DNA from: Tolypothrix sp. NIES-4075
GTDB taxonomy: Bacteria > Cyanobacteriota > Cyanobacteriia > Cyanobacteriales > Nostocaceae
NCBI RefSeq assembly: GCF_002218085.1
Contig: NZ_BDUC01000003.1
Coordinates: 841,666 to 905,665, forward strand
Reading direction: 5' to 3'
DNA: 64,000 nt
The position numbers and the translations under genes were made by a program. The notes below the pieces were generated by a model. That model did no database searches. It saw only the letters and a program-made list of their open reading frames with translations, and was not told where the DNA came from. Of the stretch, positions 53,201 to 60,463 are shown one piece after another (the first letter of the stretch is position 1; every line of letters starts with the position of its first letter).

Positions 53201-55161
53201 CACTCATAACACAAAATAAGAGTCCCAAAACAATTGTTCATTTATGGACGGTTACACCAAATGAACACACAAATGATATACAAGCAACAGGATTTTACAG
53301 TTTGCTATTTCTCGCTCAGGCAATTGGGAAACAAAACTTAACTGATGATTTGCAAATTACGGTCATCTCCAATCATTTACAGGAAGTCACTAAAGAGGAA
53401 ATACTTTATCCAGAGAAAGCAACTTTACTTGGTGCTGTAAAAACTATTCCTCAAGAATACCCAAACATCAATTGTCGAAGTGTTGATGTAATTCTTGGAC
53501 AAGAAGAGAAATTTATAAAGCAACTGCTAACAGAAATCACAACACCAAGCGCGGATAAAATTATTGCCTACCGTGGAAATAATCGTTGGGTACAAACTTT
53601 TGAACCAGTCCAATTAAATGAAACTGAAGAAACACCGTATTTGCGTCCAAGGGGAGTTTATCTAATTACCGGTGGACTGGGAGGTATTGGTCTTGTTTTA
53701 GCCGAATATTTGGCGAAAACTGTACAAGCAAAATTGGTTTTGATAGGACGTTCTACTTTACCAAAACCAGAGGAGTGGTCACAATGGCTAGCCACTCATA
53801 ATCAGCAAGATGCTGTCAGTGAGAAGATTTGCAAAATACGCGAACTCGAACAAATGGGTGCAGAAGTTTTGCTAGTCAGTGCTGATGTTAGTAATTTAGA
53901 ACAAATGCAGCATTCGTTAGCGATCGCACAACAGCGATTTGGTCAAATTAATGGTGTGATTCATGCTGCTGGAGTACCTGGAGGTGGTGTAATTCAACGC
54001 AAAACTTTGTCAGAAACAGAAAAGATTTTTGCTCCCAAAGTCACAGGTACGCTAGTTCTCGATACCGTCCTCAAAGACATTCAATTAGATTTCTTCGTTC
54101 TTTGTTCATCACTAGCTTCAGTTTTAGGAGGATTTGGTCAGGTAGATTATTGTGCAGCTAACGCTTTTTTAGATGCCTTTGCTCACTATAAAAACTCCAC
54201 AAATAGCACATACACCACTTGTATTAACTGGGATGCTTGGCAAGAAGTCGGAATGGCAGCAGAAGCCGCAAATAAATTTACACCGCAATCAAAAGCTGTC
54301 ACCCATCCTTTATTTGACCAATGTTTAGTAGAAAGTTCAGAACAGGAAATATATATTTCTAAACTTAACGTCAGTCAGCATTGGGTGCTGAATGAACATC
54401 GTTTCCAAGGAAAAGCCATACTTCCAGGAACGGCTTATTTAGAAATGGCAACAGCTGCTTGGAAAAACTATACAAATCATCAAGATGAAACAATAGAATT
54501 ACGAGAAGTATGTTTTCTAAATCCTTTAATAGTAGAAGAAAATGAAGAAAAAGAAATTAGGACTATTTTACAAAAAAAGGAAACTGGCTTTGAGTTTTCA
54601 ATTATCAGTCAATCAACAGCAAACTCAGAGCAATGGCAGCAACACGCTACTGGTAAAATAGCCAATCTTAAGTCAGATAAAATTGCAAGATTTGCTATCA
54701 ACGAAATTGAAGCAGTATGTAACCACCGAGAAATTATCGACTACAAACCAGCGGCAGATTTTATCAAGTTTGGTCAAAGATGGAACAACTTAAAACAAAT
54801 AAAAATTGGCAATAATCAAGGTTTAGCGCTCCTGGAATTACCAGAAGTATGTATTGCTGATTTAAACTCATTTCAATTGCATCCAGCTTTATTAGACTTT
54901 GCCACAGGTTTTATGATGATGCAATTAAAAACTGAAGCAACTAATTACCTACCATTTTTATATAAACAGATAAATATTAAAGGATGTTTGCCTGCAAAAA
55001 TATACAGTCACATTCAATCTTTAGATAGTAATCAGCAACAAACAGATACCTTGAAATTTAACATCAGTATCATGGATGACCAAGGTACAGAACTGGTAAC
55101 AATCACAGAATATACTTTAAGAAAAGTCAATGAACATATCTCCTCCTCACAGCATCACTAG
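50293..55161 (+). CDS. Type I PKS: KS-AT-KR-DH
   Basis: A 1622-residue polyketide synthase. KS (5-425): C169 in GTACSSS, H304 in EAHGTGT, H344 in NVGHLDAAAG. AT (about 520-820): S616 in GHSIGEY and HAFH at 712-715, the malonyl-CoA type. A long structural region follows (870-1100). KR: TGGLGGIG at 1126-1133, with S1273, Y1286 and N1290. DH: H1369-x3-G-x4-P (HRFQGKAILP) and D1535 in LLDFATG, where the usual Q/H four residues on is glycine. No ACP: it is encoded by the next gene, which overlaps by 32 bases. The order KR before DH is unusual for modular type I PKS. It would extend the salicyl-thiazoline by a reduced two-carbon unit. Confidence 0.92.
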   Translation: MNSESNGLEIAIIGISGRFAGSKNLQEFWHNLMNGVELTSVFPNNDNNQGKIKAGSVLENIDLFDASFFGFSPREAEILDPQHRLFLECAWEALETAGYDSQREKSAIGIYAGVGMGYYLYYNLYPNHDLMQSIGGLQTLISVDKDYVPSRVSYKLNLTGPSVSVGTACSSSLVAVHLACQSLLSGECNMALAAGVAVKVPQNELTLSPGEIISPDGHCRAFDAEANGTIGGNGIGVVVLKRLEDAIADQDYIYAVIKGSAINNDGGAKIGYTAPSEDGQARVIHAAQVMAEVAPETITYMEAHGTGTPLGDPIEIAAMTQAFRVSTQKKGYCAIGSVKTNVGHLDAAAGITGLIKTSLALHHKLLPPSINFETPNPQIDFENSPFYVNNQLAEWKTNNIPRRAGVSSFGIGGTNAHVILEEAPPVEASSSSRSQQLLLLSAKTATALQTATANLVHHFKQHPTENLADIAYTLQVGRQVFNHRCMVVVENSADAIAVLESLDGKRVITQFQEADLSSVVFMFTGQGSQYANMAKELYQTEAKFRQECDRCCELLQPYLGFDLRSYLYPSKAETATATQQLQQTSIAQPALFVIEYALAQLWISWGIVPQVMIGHSIGEYVAATLAGVFSLEDALSLVAKRGKLMQQLPTGAMLSVSLSKEEVQLLLNSQLSLAATNAPSLSVVSGSLEAIEELEQQLISKGVDYRRLHTSHAFHSAMMDSMIEPFTEYLKKVNFNPPQIPFISNLTGTWITPKEATDPHYWAQHLRQRVRFSEGIAELLSDANRIFLEVGPGRTLSTLTKQQASGKLVLSSLRHPKDEQSDVAFLLNTLGKLWLTGISVNWSEFYAQEKRHRLPLPTYPFERQRYWIDPPQPSISSQQLTLEAKPDIADWFYIPSWKRSIVQLHQKQVKSCYLVFLDECGLGVQLVKQLQNQGQEVISVSAGSEFAQQGEDVYTINPQQRHDYDALLKALITQNKSPKTIVHLWTVTPNEHTNDIQATGFYSLLFLAQAIGKQNLTDDLQITVISNHLQEVTKEEILYPEKATLLGAVKTIPQEYPNINCRSVDVILGQEEKFIKQLLTEITTPSADKIIAYRGNNRWVQTFEPVQLNETEETPYLRPRGVYLITGGLGGIGLVLAEYLAKTVQAKLVLIGRSTLPKPEEWSQWLATHNQQDAVSEKICKIRELEQMGAEVLLVSADVSNLEQMQHSLAIAQQRFGQINGVIHAAGVPGGGVIQRKTLSETEKIFAPKVTGTLVLDTVLKDIQLDFFVLCSSLASVLGGFGQVDYCAANAFLDAFAHYKNSTNSTYTTCINWDAWQEVGMAAEAANKFTPQSKAVTHPLFDQCLVESSEQEIYISKLNVSQHWVLNEHRFQGKAILPGTAYLEMATAAWKNYTNHQDETIELREVCFLNPLIVEENEEKEIRTILQKKETGFEFSIISQSTANSEQWQQHATGKIANLKSDKIARFAINEIEAVCNHREIIDYKPAADFIKFGQRWNNLKQIKIGNNQGLALLELPEVCIADLNSFQLHPALLDFATGFMMMQLKTEATNYLPFLYKQINIKGCLPAKIYSHIQSLDSNQQQTDTLKFNISIMDDQGTELVTITEYTLRKVNEHISSSQHH

Positions 55162-56761
55162 TGAAAATAACTTCCGTTTAAATATTTCCTCACCCGGCTC
55201 GTTAGATAGTTTGACATTTGAATCTACTACTCGTCAGCAGCCAGGTTTGGGTGAAGTCGAAATTGAGGTAGCTGCTGTTGGTCTAAACTTCAAGGAAGTA
55301 CTAATAGCGCTGGGTTTAGTTCCTGTTCCCAAGGATTTTATTGTTCAATTTGGTTTAGAATGTAGTGGAAAAATTACCGCATTGGGAGCAGGAGTTACAG
55401 ATTGGAAAATTGGAGATGAAGTCATTACTTTTGGCTCTTCATGCTTTAGTAAATTTATCACCACTCCTGCCAATTTAGTAGCACTAAAACCCCCGCATCT
55501 CACTTTAGAAGAAGCGGCAACAATTCCAGTTTCTTTTGCCACAGCTTACTATTCCCTCATCAAAGCGGGTAGGCTTTGTCAGGGTGAAAGTGTTCTCATC
55601 CACTCAGCAGCAGGTGGAGTGGGTATGGCTGCGGTACAAATTGCTCAGTGGGTGAAAGCAGAAATTTTTGCGACAGCAGGGAACGATGAAAAACGCGAGT
55701 TTTTACGTTCCCAAGGTATTAAGCATGTGATGAATTCTCGGTCTGTAGATTTTGCTGAAGAAGTGATAAAACTGACTGATGGCAAAGGGGTAGATGTAGT
55801 TTTAAACTCATTAGGAGGGGAATTTATATCTAAAAGTCTTGCAGTTTTGGCACGTCATGGACGTTTTTTAGAAATTGGTCAGCGAGATATCCTTAACAAC
55901 AGTCAATTGGGTCTGCGACCTTTTGAGAAATGCTTGTCATTCTTGGCAATTCAAGTTGAACCAAAAGCACCTCATTTCAATACTACCTGGGATGAAGTTA
56001 TCCAGCAATTTCAAGAGGGAAATTTTCGTCCTTTACCTCATAAAGTGTTTCCAATATCGGAAGTAGCACATGCCTTTGAATACATGACTGGAGGAAAGCA
56101 TATTGGTAAGATTGTAGTATCGCTCCAAGCTCAAGAAGAATTGAAAACAACAGTTAGTTTTAAATCTAGAGAAACTGTAAATTCTTCCGTGTCTGCTCAA
56201 AAAACTGCTTTTCTCAAAGATGGTTTATTACCCGCAGAAGGTATCAAAGCTTTTCAAAGGATTTTAGGTAGTAAACTGCCTCAGGTTGTGGTATCAACGA
56301 AAGATTTACTAGCTATAACTCATCATAATTATACTCAGCAAATGCTAGCTTCACAAGAAACCTTGCCAAAGGCTAATCTGCCCCAAGCAACACACTCACG
56401 ACCCGAATTAAATAATAATTATGTTGCTCCTAAGAATGAAATCGAGCAAACTTTAGCAGGAATTTGGCAGGAAATTCTGGGGATAAAAAATGTAGGAATT
56501 CAGGATAACTTCTTTGAACTTGGTGGTGATTCTTTATTAATTGTCCAAATTCGTAACAAACTGCAAGCAGCATTGCCAGTCAATATCTCAACGGCAGACT
56601 TATTTGAATATCCCACAATCAGCACCTTAGCAGAATATCTGAGTGGTGAACAAATAGAAGAATCTGTTTCTCAGCAAGTTAGTGAACGTGCCAAGAAAAA
56701 AGAAGAAGCGATCGCTGAAAATCGGCAATTAATAGAACAAAGAAGAAAGGCACGTTCATAA
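55130..56761 (+). CDS. Enoyl reductase-ACP protein
   Basis: A 543-residue protein. An MDR-type enoyl reductase (about 25-330) has GLNFKEVLIALG, the NADPH loop HSAAGGVGMAAVQ (158-170), GVDVVLNSLGGEFI and GRFLEIGQRDI. An ACP (about 440-515) has its serine in FELGGDSLLIVQIRNKL. Between them is GIKAFQRILGSKLPQVVVSTKDL, a sequence that in other cyanobacterial PKSs normally follows a KR domain. A helical, charged tail (SERAKKKEEAIAENRQ) may dock to the next protein. It supplies the ER and ACP missing from the PKS upstream, so the two genes form one split KS-AT-KR-DH / ER-ACP module. A 32-base overlap suggests coupled translation. Confidence 0.9.
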   Translation: MNISPPHSITSENNFRLNISSPGSLDSLTFESTTRQQPGLGEVEIEVAAVGLNFKEVLIALGLVPVPKDFIVQFGLECSGKITALGAGVTDWKIGDEVITFGSSCFSKFITTPANLVALKPPHLTLEEAATIPVSFATAYYSLIKAGRLCQGESVLIHSAAGGVGMAAVQIAQWVKAEIFATAGNDEKREFLRSQGIKHVMNSRSVDFAEEVIKLTDGKGVDVVLNSLGGEFISKSLAVLARHGRFLEIGQRDILNNSQLGLRPFEKCLSFLAIQVEPKAPHFNTTWDEVIQQFQEGNFRPLPHKVFPISEVAHAFEYMTGGKHIGKIVVSLQAQEELKTTVSFKSRETVNSSVSAQKTAFLKDGLLPAEGIKAFQRILGSKLPQVVVSTKDLLAITHHNYTQQMLASQETLPKANLPQATHSRPELNNNYVAPKNEIEQTLAGIWQEILGIKNVGIQDNFFELGGDSLLIVQIRNKLQAALPVNISTADLFEYPTISTLAEYLSGEQIEESVSQQVSERAKKKEEAIAENRQLIEQRRKARS

Positions 56762-56800
56762 AGTAATTGATAGTCGTCTTTAAATATCACAATTTTAATT

Positions 56801-57655
56801 ATGGAAATTCAAGTAGTTGGTGTAATCGGAGCCGGAGTTATGGGTATTGGGGTATCACAAAACCTTGCCCAAACTGGTCATCAAGTAATTCTTTTAGATG
56901 TTTCTGAAGAAATTCTCGAACGTGCTAAACAGGCTATTCGGAAAAATATCCGTTTTCAAAGTTTCTTTGGTAAAAATGCAAAAGCAGATAATCCAGAAGA
57001 TATTCTGCAAAAAATTAAGTTTTCTACGAATTATCAATTTTTGGAAACAGCAGAATTTATTATTGAAAACACAACCGAAAAATGGGATATTAAAAAAGAA
57101 GTTTACGCACGCATTGACAATATTTGCCCTCCAGAATCTGTATTTGCTGCCAATACATCGGCAATTTCGATTACTCGCATTGCTTCGGTAACTAAGCGTG
57201 CTGATAAAGTTGTGGGTATACATTTTATGAACCCCGTACCCATGAAACCAATGGTAGAAATGATTCGCGGTTATCATACTTCTGATGCAACAATTGCCAC
57301 AGCACAAAAAATGTTGGCTCAGATGGGGAAAGAATCTATCATTGTGAACGATGCACCCGGTTTTGTGTCTAATAGAGTACTGATGTTAACGATTAACGAA
57401 GCAATTTTTTTAGTGCAAGACCAAGTAGCTTCAGCATCAGAGGTCGATAGAATTTTCAAAGGTTGTTTTGGTCATAAAATGGGACCATTGGAAACCGCTG
57501 ACTTAATTGGTTTAGATACAATTCTCTTTTCTATTGAAGTTTTGTATGAAAGCTTTAATGATAGTAAATACAGACCATCACCTTTACTCAAGAAAATGGT
57601 AGATGCTGGGTTGCACGGTCAAAAAAGCGGACAAGGTTTTTATACCTATAATTGA
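56801..57655 (+). CDS. 3-hydroxyacyl-CoA dehydrogenase of the extender-unit cassette
   Basis: A 284-residue NAD-dependent dehydrogenase (FkbK/ZmaG-like). NAD loop GVIGAGVMGIGVSQNLAQTG, the segment ENTTEKWDIKKEVY and the catalytic HFMNPVPMKPMVE (His), then GFVSNRVLM and the C-terminal GHKMGPLETADLIGLDT. Alone it would look like 3-hydroxybutyryl-CoA dehydrogenase. Together with the ACP, acyl-CoA dehydrogenase and FkbH genes that follow, it fits oxidation of glyceryl-ACP toward hydroxymalonyl-ACP. Confidence 0.9.
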   Translation: MEIQVVGVIGAGVMGIGVSQNLAQTGHQVILLDVSEEILERAKQAIRKNIRFQSFFGKNAKADNPEDILQKIKFSTNYQFLETAEFIIENTTEKWDIKKEVYARIDNICPPESVFAANTSAISITRIASVTKRADKVVGIHFMNPVPMKPMVEMIRGYHTSDATIATAQKMLAQMGKESIIVNDAPGFVSNRVLMLTINEAIFLVQDQVASASEVDRIFKGCFGHKMGPLETADLIGLDTILFSIEVLYESFNDSKYRPSPLLKKMVDAGLHGQKSGQGFYTYN

Positions 57656-57692
57656 AAATCGAAAATTTGCAGTTCTATATAGTTAACTCACC

Positions 57693-57944
57693 ATGAAAGA
57701 AGCTAAAGCGAGAATTAAAACATTTTTATCACAGTATTTTGGCAATCATGAATTACAGGAAGATGAAGATATCTTTTCTCTAGGTTTTATTAATTCTATG
57801 TTTGCCATGCAACTAGTTTTATTTATCGAGCAAGAGTTTCAAATAGTTATTGATAACGAAGACCTCGATTTTGAAAACTTTAGAACTATTAATGCTATGG
57901 TTTCTTTAATTGAGCGAAAAACTGCTGTGCTTGCAGGTGATTAA
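57693..57944 (+). CDS. Extender-unit acyl carrier protein (FkbJ-like)
   Basis: An 83-residue ACP. The phosphopantetheine serine is S35 in IFSLGFINSMFAMQLVLFIE, the G-F/V-x-NS-F-A pattern typical of carrier proteins in methoxymalonyl/hydroxymalonyl pathways. The rest is acidic. It stands between the two dehydrogenase genes, as in the FK520, ansamitocin and zwittermicin sets. It should hold the three-carbon unit during oxidation. Confidence 0.9.
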   Translation: MKEAKARIKTFLSQYFGNHELQEDEDIFSLGFINSMFAMQLVLFIEQEFQIVIDNEDLDFENFRTINAMVSLIERKTAVLAGD

Positions 57945-57990
57945 GACAAAGTTTTCTAGATTTAGCTAATGCCAGCACTAAAGTGATACA

Positions 57991-59142
57991 ATGCATACCG
58001 AACTAACTCCCCAACAAAAAGCATCTCAGGCTGCATTTAGAGCTTTCGTAGATGCAGAAATTATTCCTCATGCCAGTCGATTTGATCGAGAAGAATCTAC
58101 CCCGAAAAACATAATTGAAAAGTTAGCGAAACGCGGCTTCATGGGTGCTGTATTACCCAAAGAATTCGGAGGTGTTGGTATGGACACGATCACCTTTGGT
58201 CTTCTTAACGAAGAAATTGGACGAGGATGTTCTTCACTACGAAGTTTGTTGACAGTTCACTGCATGGTTGCTCATGCTATTTGTAAGTGGGGTAGTAAAT
58301 CACAAAAAGCATATTGGCTGCCCAAATTAGCATCTGGTGAGGTGATAGCTGCTTTTGCATTAAGTGAACCTAATGTTGGTAGTGATGCTAAAAGTGTAGA
58401 AACTACAGCGTCACCTGCTGACGAATCTTATATTTTAAATGGGCAAAAGAAATGGATTACTTATGGACAAATTGCAGATATTTTTTTAGTATTTGCTCAA
58501 TGTGAAGGTAAACCCTCTGCTTTTTTGGTTGAAAAAAATAGCCCAGGACTTGCAATCAAACCAATTTTTGGAATGTTAGGTGTGAGAGCTTCAATGTTAG
58601 CAGAATTGCACTTGCATAACTGCCGAATTTCCCAAGACAATCTTGTCGGTCGGTTAGGTTTTGGTTTTTCTTATGTAGCTGCTTCTGCATTAGATTATGG
58701 CAGATATAGTGTAGCCTGCGGTTGCATAGGTATTGCTCAAGCTTGTCTAGAAGCTTGTATTCGATATACAAGTGAACGAAAGCAATTTGGCGTTTATTTG
58801 AAAGAACACCAATTAATTCGGCAAATGATCACCGAGATGATTGTTAATGTGAAAGCAGCAAGATTGCTATGCTATCACGCTGGCTATCTCAAAGATATTG
58901 GCAATCCTAAATCAATTGTAGAAACTGCGATCGCTAAGTATTATGCATCTACAGTAGCGACTAAAATTGCTAATGATGCCGTACAAATCCACGGTGGCAA
59001 TGGTTGTAGTAGCGAATATCCTGTCCAAAGATATTTGCGAGACGCAAAAATCATGGAAATCATCGAAGGTAGCACCCAAATTCAACAAATCACCATCGCT
59101 GAATCTGGTTATCAAGAGTATTTTCAACTCCTCACAGCGTAA
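57991..59142 (+). CDS. Acyl-CoA dehydrogenase of the extender-unit cassette
   Basis: A 383-residue flavoenzyme (FkbI-like). Family signs: ALSEPNVGSDAKS, GQKKWITYGQIADIFLVFA, RKQFGVYLKEHQLI, QIHGGNGCSSEYPVQRYLRDAKIMEIIEGSTQIQQI with the active glutamate in EGST. In extender-unit pathways this enzyme oxidises the acyl group on ACP at the 2-position. Without its neighbours it could be taken for a fatty-acid enzyme; the neighbours decide the role. Confidence 0.9.
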   Translation: MHTELTPQQKASQAAFRAFVDAEIIPHASRFDREESTPKNIIEKLAKRGFMGAVLPKEFGGVGMDTITFGLLNEEIGRGCSSLRSLLTVHCMVAHAICKWGSKSQKAYWLPKLASGEVIAAFALSEPNVGSDAKSVETTASPADESYILNGQKKWITYGQIADIFLVFAQCEGKPSAFLVEKNSPGLAIKPIFGMLGVRASMLAELHLHNCRISQDNLVGRLGFGFSYVAASALDYGRYSVACGCIGIAQACLEACIRYTSERKQFGVYLKEHQLIRQMITEMIVNVKAARLLCYHAGYLKDIGNPKSIVETAIAKYYASTVATKIANDAVQIHGGNGCSSEYPVQRYLRDAKIMEIIEGSTQIQQITIAESGYQEYFQLLTA

Positions 59143-59154
59143 GGATAAAAAAAC

Positions 59155-60225
59155 ATGGTAACTGTAAAATTTGAGCAAACACTTAACTTGCAAGACGATC
59201 AAAAAACTATCAAGTGTGTAGTTTGGGATCTGGATAACACCCTATGGCATGGTGTGTTGTTAGAAAATGACCGTATTGTTTTGCGAGATGATATAGTTGA
59301 TATTATCAAAACTTTAGATGAGCGAGGCATCTTACAATCTCTTGCCAGCAAAAATGATGATATTGCAGTCATGAGCAAACTGCAAGAATTGGGATTGCGT
59401 GATTACTTTCTCTATCCCCAAATAAATTGGAATTCTAAAGTAGACTCTATCAAAAATATTGCTAAATCAATTAACATTAGTACGGATACAATAGCGTTTA
59501 TTGACGACCAGGAATTTGAATTAGAAGAAGTTAAATTTTCATTACCTGAAATCCTCTGTATTAATACAGCTAATCTAGAAGGTTTTCTAGATATGCCAGT
59601 AATGAATCCTCGTTTTATTACAGAGGATGCAAAAAACAGGCGTCTAATGTATATTAGCGATTTAGAGCGGCAAAAAGCCGAATCAGAATTTGTTGGTTCT
59701 TCAGAGGATTTCTTGGCTACTCTGAATATGCATTTCACTATTAGCTCTGCTCAAGAAGAAGATTTGCAGCGAGCTGAAGAGTTAACTATCAGAACTAATC
59801 AACTAAATACAACTGGTTACACATATTCCTATGACGAACTTCAGCAGTTTATTCAATCAGCAAACCATAAGTTACTGATTGCAAGTTTAGAAGATAAATA
59901 TGGCAATTACGGCAAAATCGGTTTAGCTCTTGTAGAATGCCAAGAAAGCCAATGGACGATAAAACTCTTGCTGATGTCTTGCCGTGTCATGTCTAGAGGT
60001 GTTGGTACGGTTATGCTCAATTACATCATCAAATTAGCTAAAGAAAATAATGTGCGTCTGCGTGCTGAATTTCTTTTCAATAACCGCAATCGGATGATGT
60101 TTATTTCTTATAAATTTGCAGGTTTTAAGGAAGTGGAAAAAATAAAGGATTTGATAATTTTGGAAAATAATTTAATGCGAATTCAACCTTGTCCTGATTA
60201 TATCAATTTTGAAGTTATTGATTAA
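59155..60225 (+). CDS. FkbH-like glyceryl-ACP synthase (HAD fold)
   Basis: A 356-residue protein. HAD phosphatase motif WDLDNTLWHGVL, with D25 and D27, at the N-terminus, then SKNDD and IDDQEFE. The C-terminal half is GNAT-like, with LLLMSCRVMSRGVGTVMLNYI, whose cysteine is a likely acyl site. FkbH enzymes take 1,3-bisphosphoglycerate, remove phosphate and load glyceryl on ACP, the first step toward methoxymalonyl-ACP. It starts 12 bases after the acyl-CoA dehydrogenase, so the two are surely co-transcribed. No O-methyltransferase (FkbG) is seen in the window, so the unit may remain hydroxymalonyl. Confidence 0.92.
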   Translation: MVTVKFEQTLNLQDDQKTIKCVVWDLDNTLWHGVLLENDRIVLRDDIVDIIKTLDERGILQSLASKNDDIAVMSKLQELGLRDYFLYPQINWNSKVDSIKNIAKSINISTDTIAFIDDQEFELEEVKFSLPEILCINTANLEGFLDMPVMNPRFITEDAKNRRLMYISDLERQKAESEFVGSSEDFLATLNMHFTISSAQEEDLQRAEELTIRTNQLNTTGYTYSYDELQQFIQSANHKLLIASLEDKYGNYGKIGLALVECQESQWTIKLLLMSCRVMSRGVGTVMLNYIIKLAKENNVRLRAEFLFNNRNRMMFISYKFAGFKEVEKIKDLIILENNLMRIQPCPDYINFEVID

Positions 60226-60226
60226 G

Positions 60227-60346
60227 TAGGACTTCCTTCCACAAAATCATGAAAAAACGAACCGCCTTCGCCCTTGGCGTCTCCGAAGGAGAAGGACGCC
60301 AAGTGCGCTAAGAAATAAGAGTTGCAGAGAGTTTTTGCGTAAGCAC
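60227..60346. mobile_element. Degenerate MITE-like element related to 20228-20317
   Basis: Starts TAGGACTTCC and ends TTTTTGCGTAAGCAC, with ATGAAAAAACGAACC near the left end as in the other copy. The inner part has CGCCTTCGCCCTTGGCG and ACGCCAAGTGCGC. It lies in the spacer between the FkbH-like gene and the second PKS. Confidence 0.6.
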
Positions 60347-60463
60347 TGTTAATAATTAAAAGATTTATTCTTAATCTGAGATGAATGTAGTTAGCGGGGT
60401 AGAGCATTCTTGACGGTAACGAGGGGATTCCTGTTTAATTGATGGAAAAAAGGAGTAAAGTAC

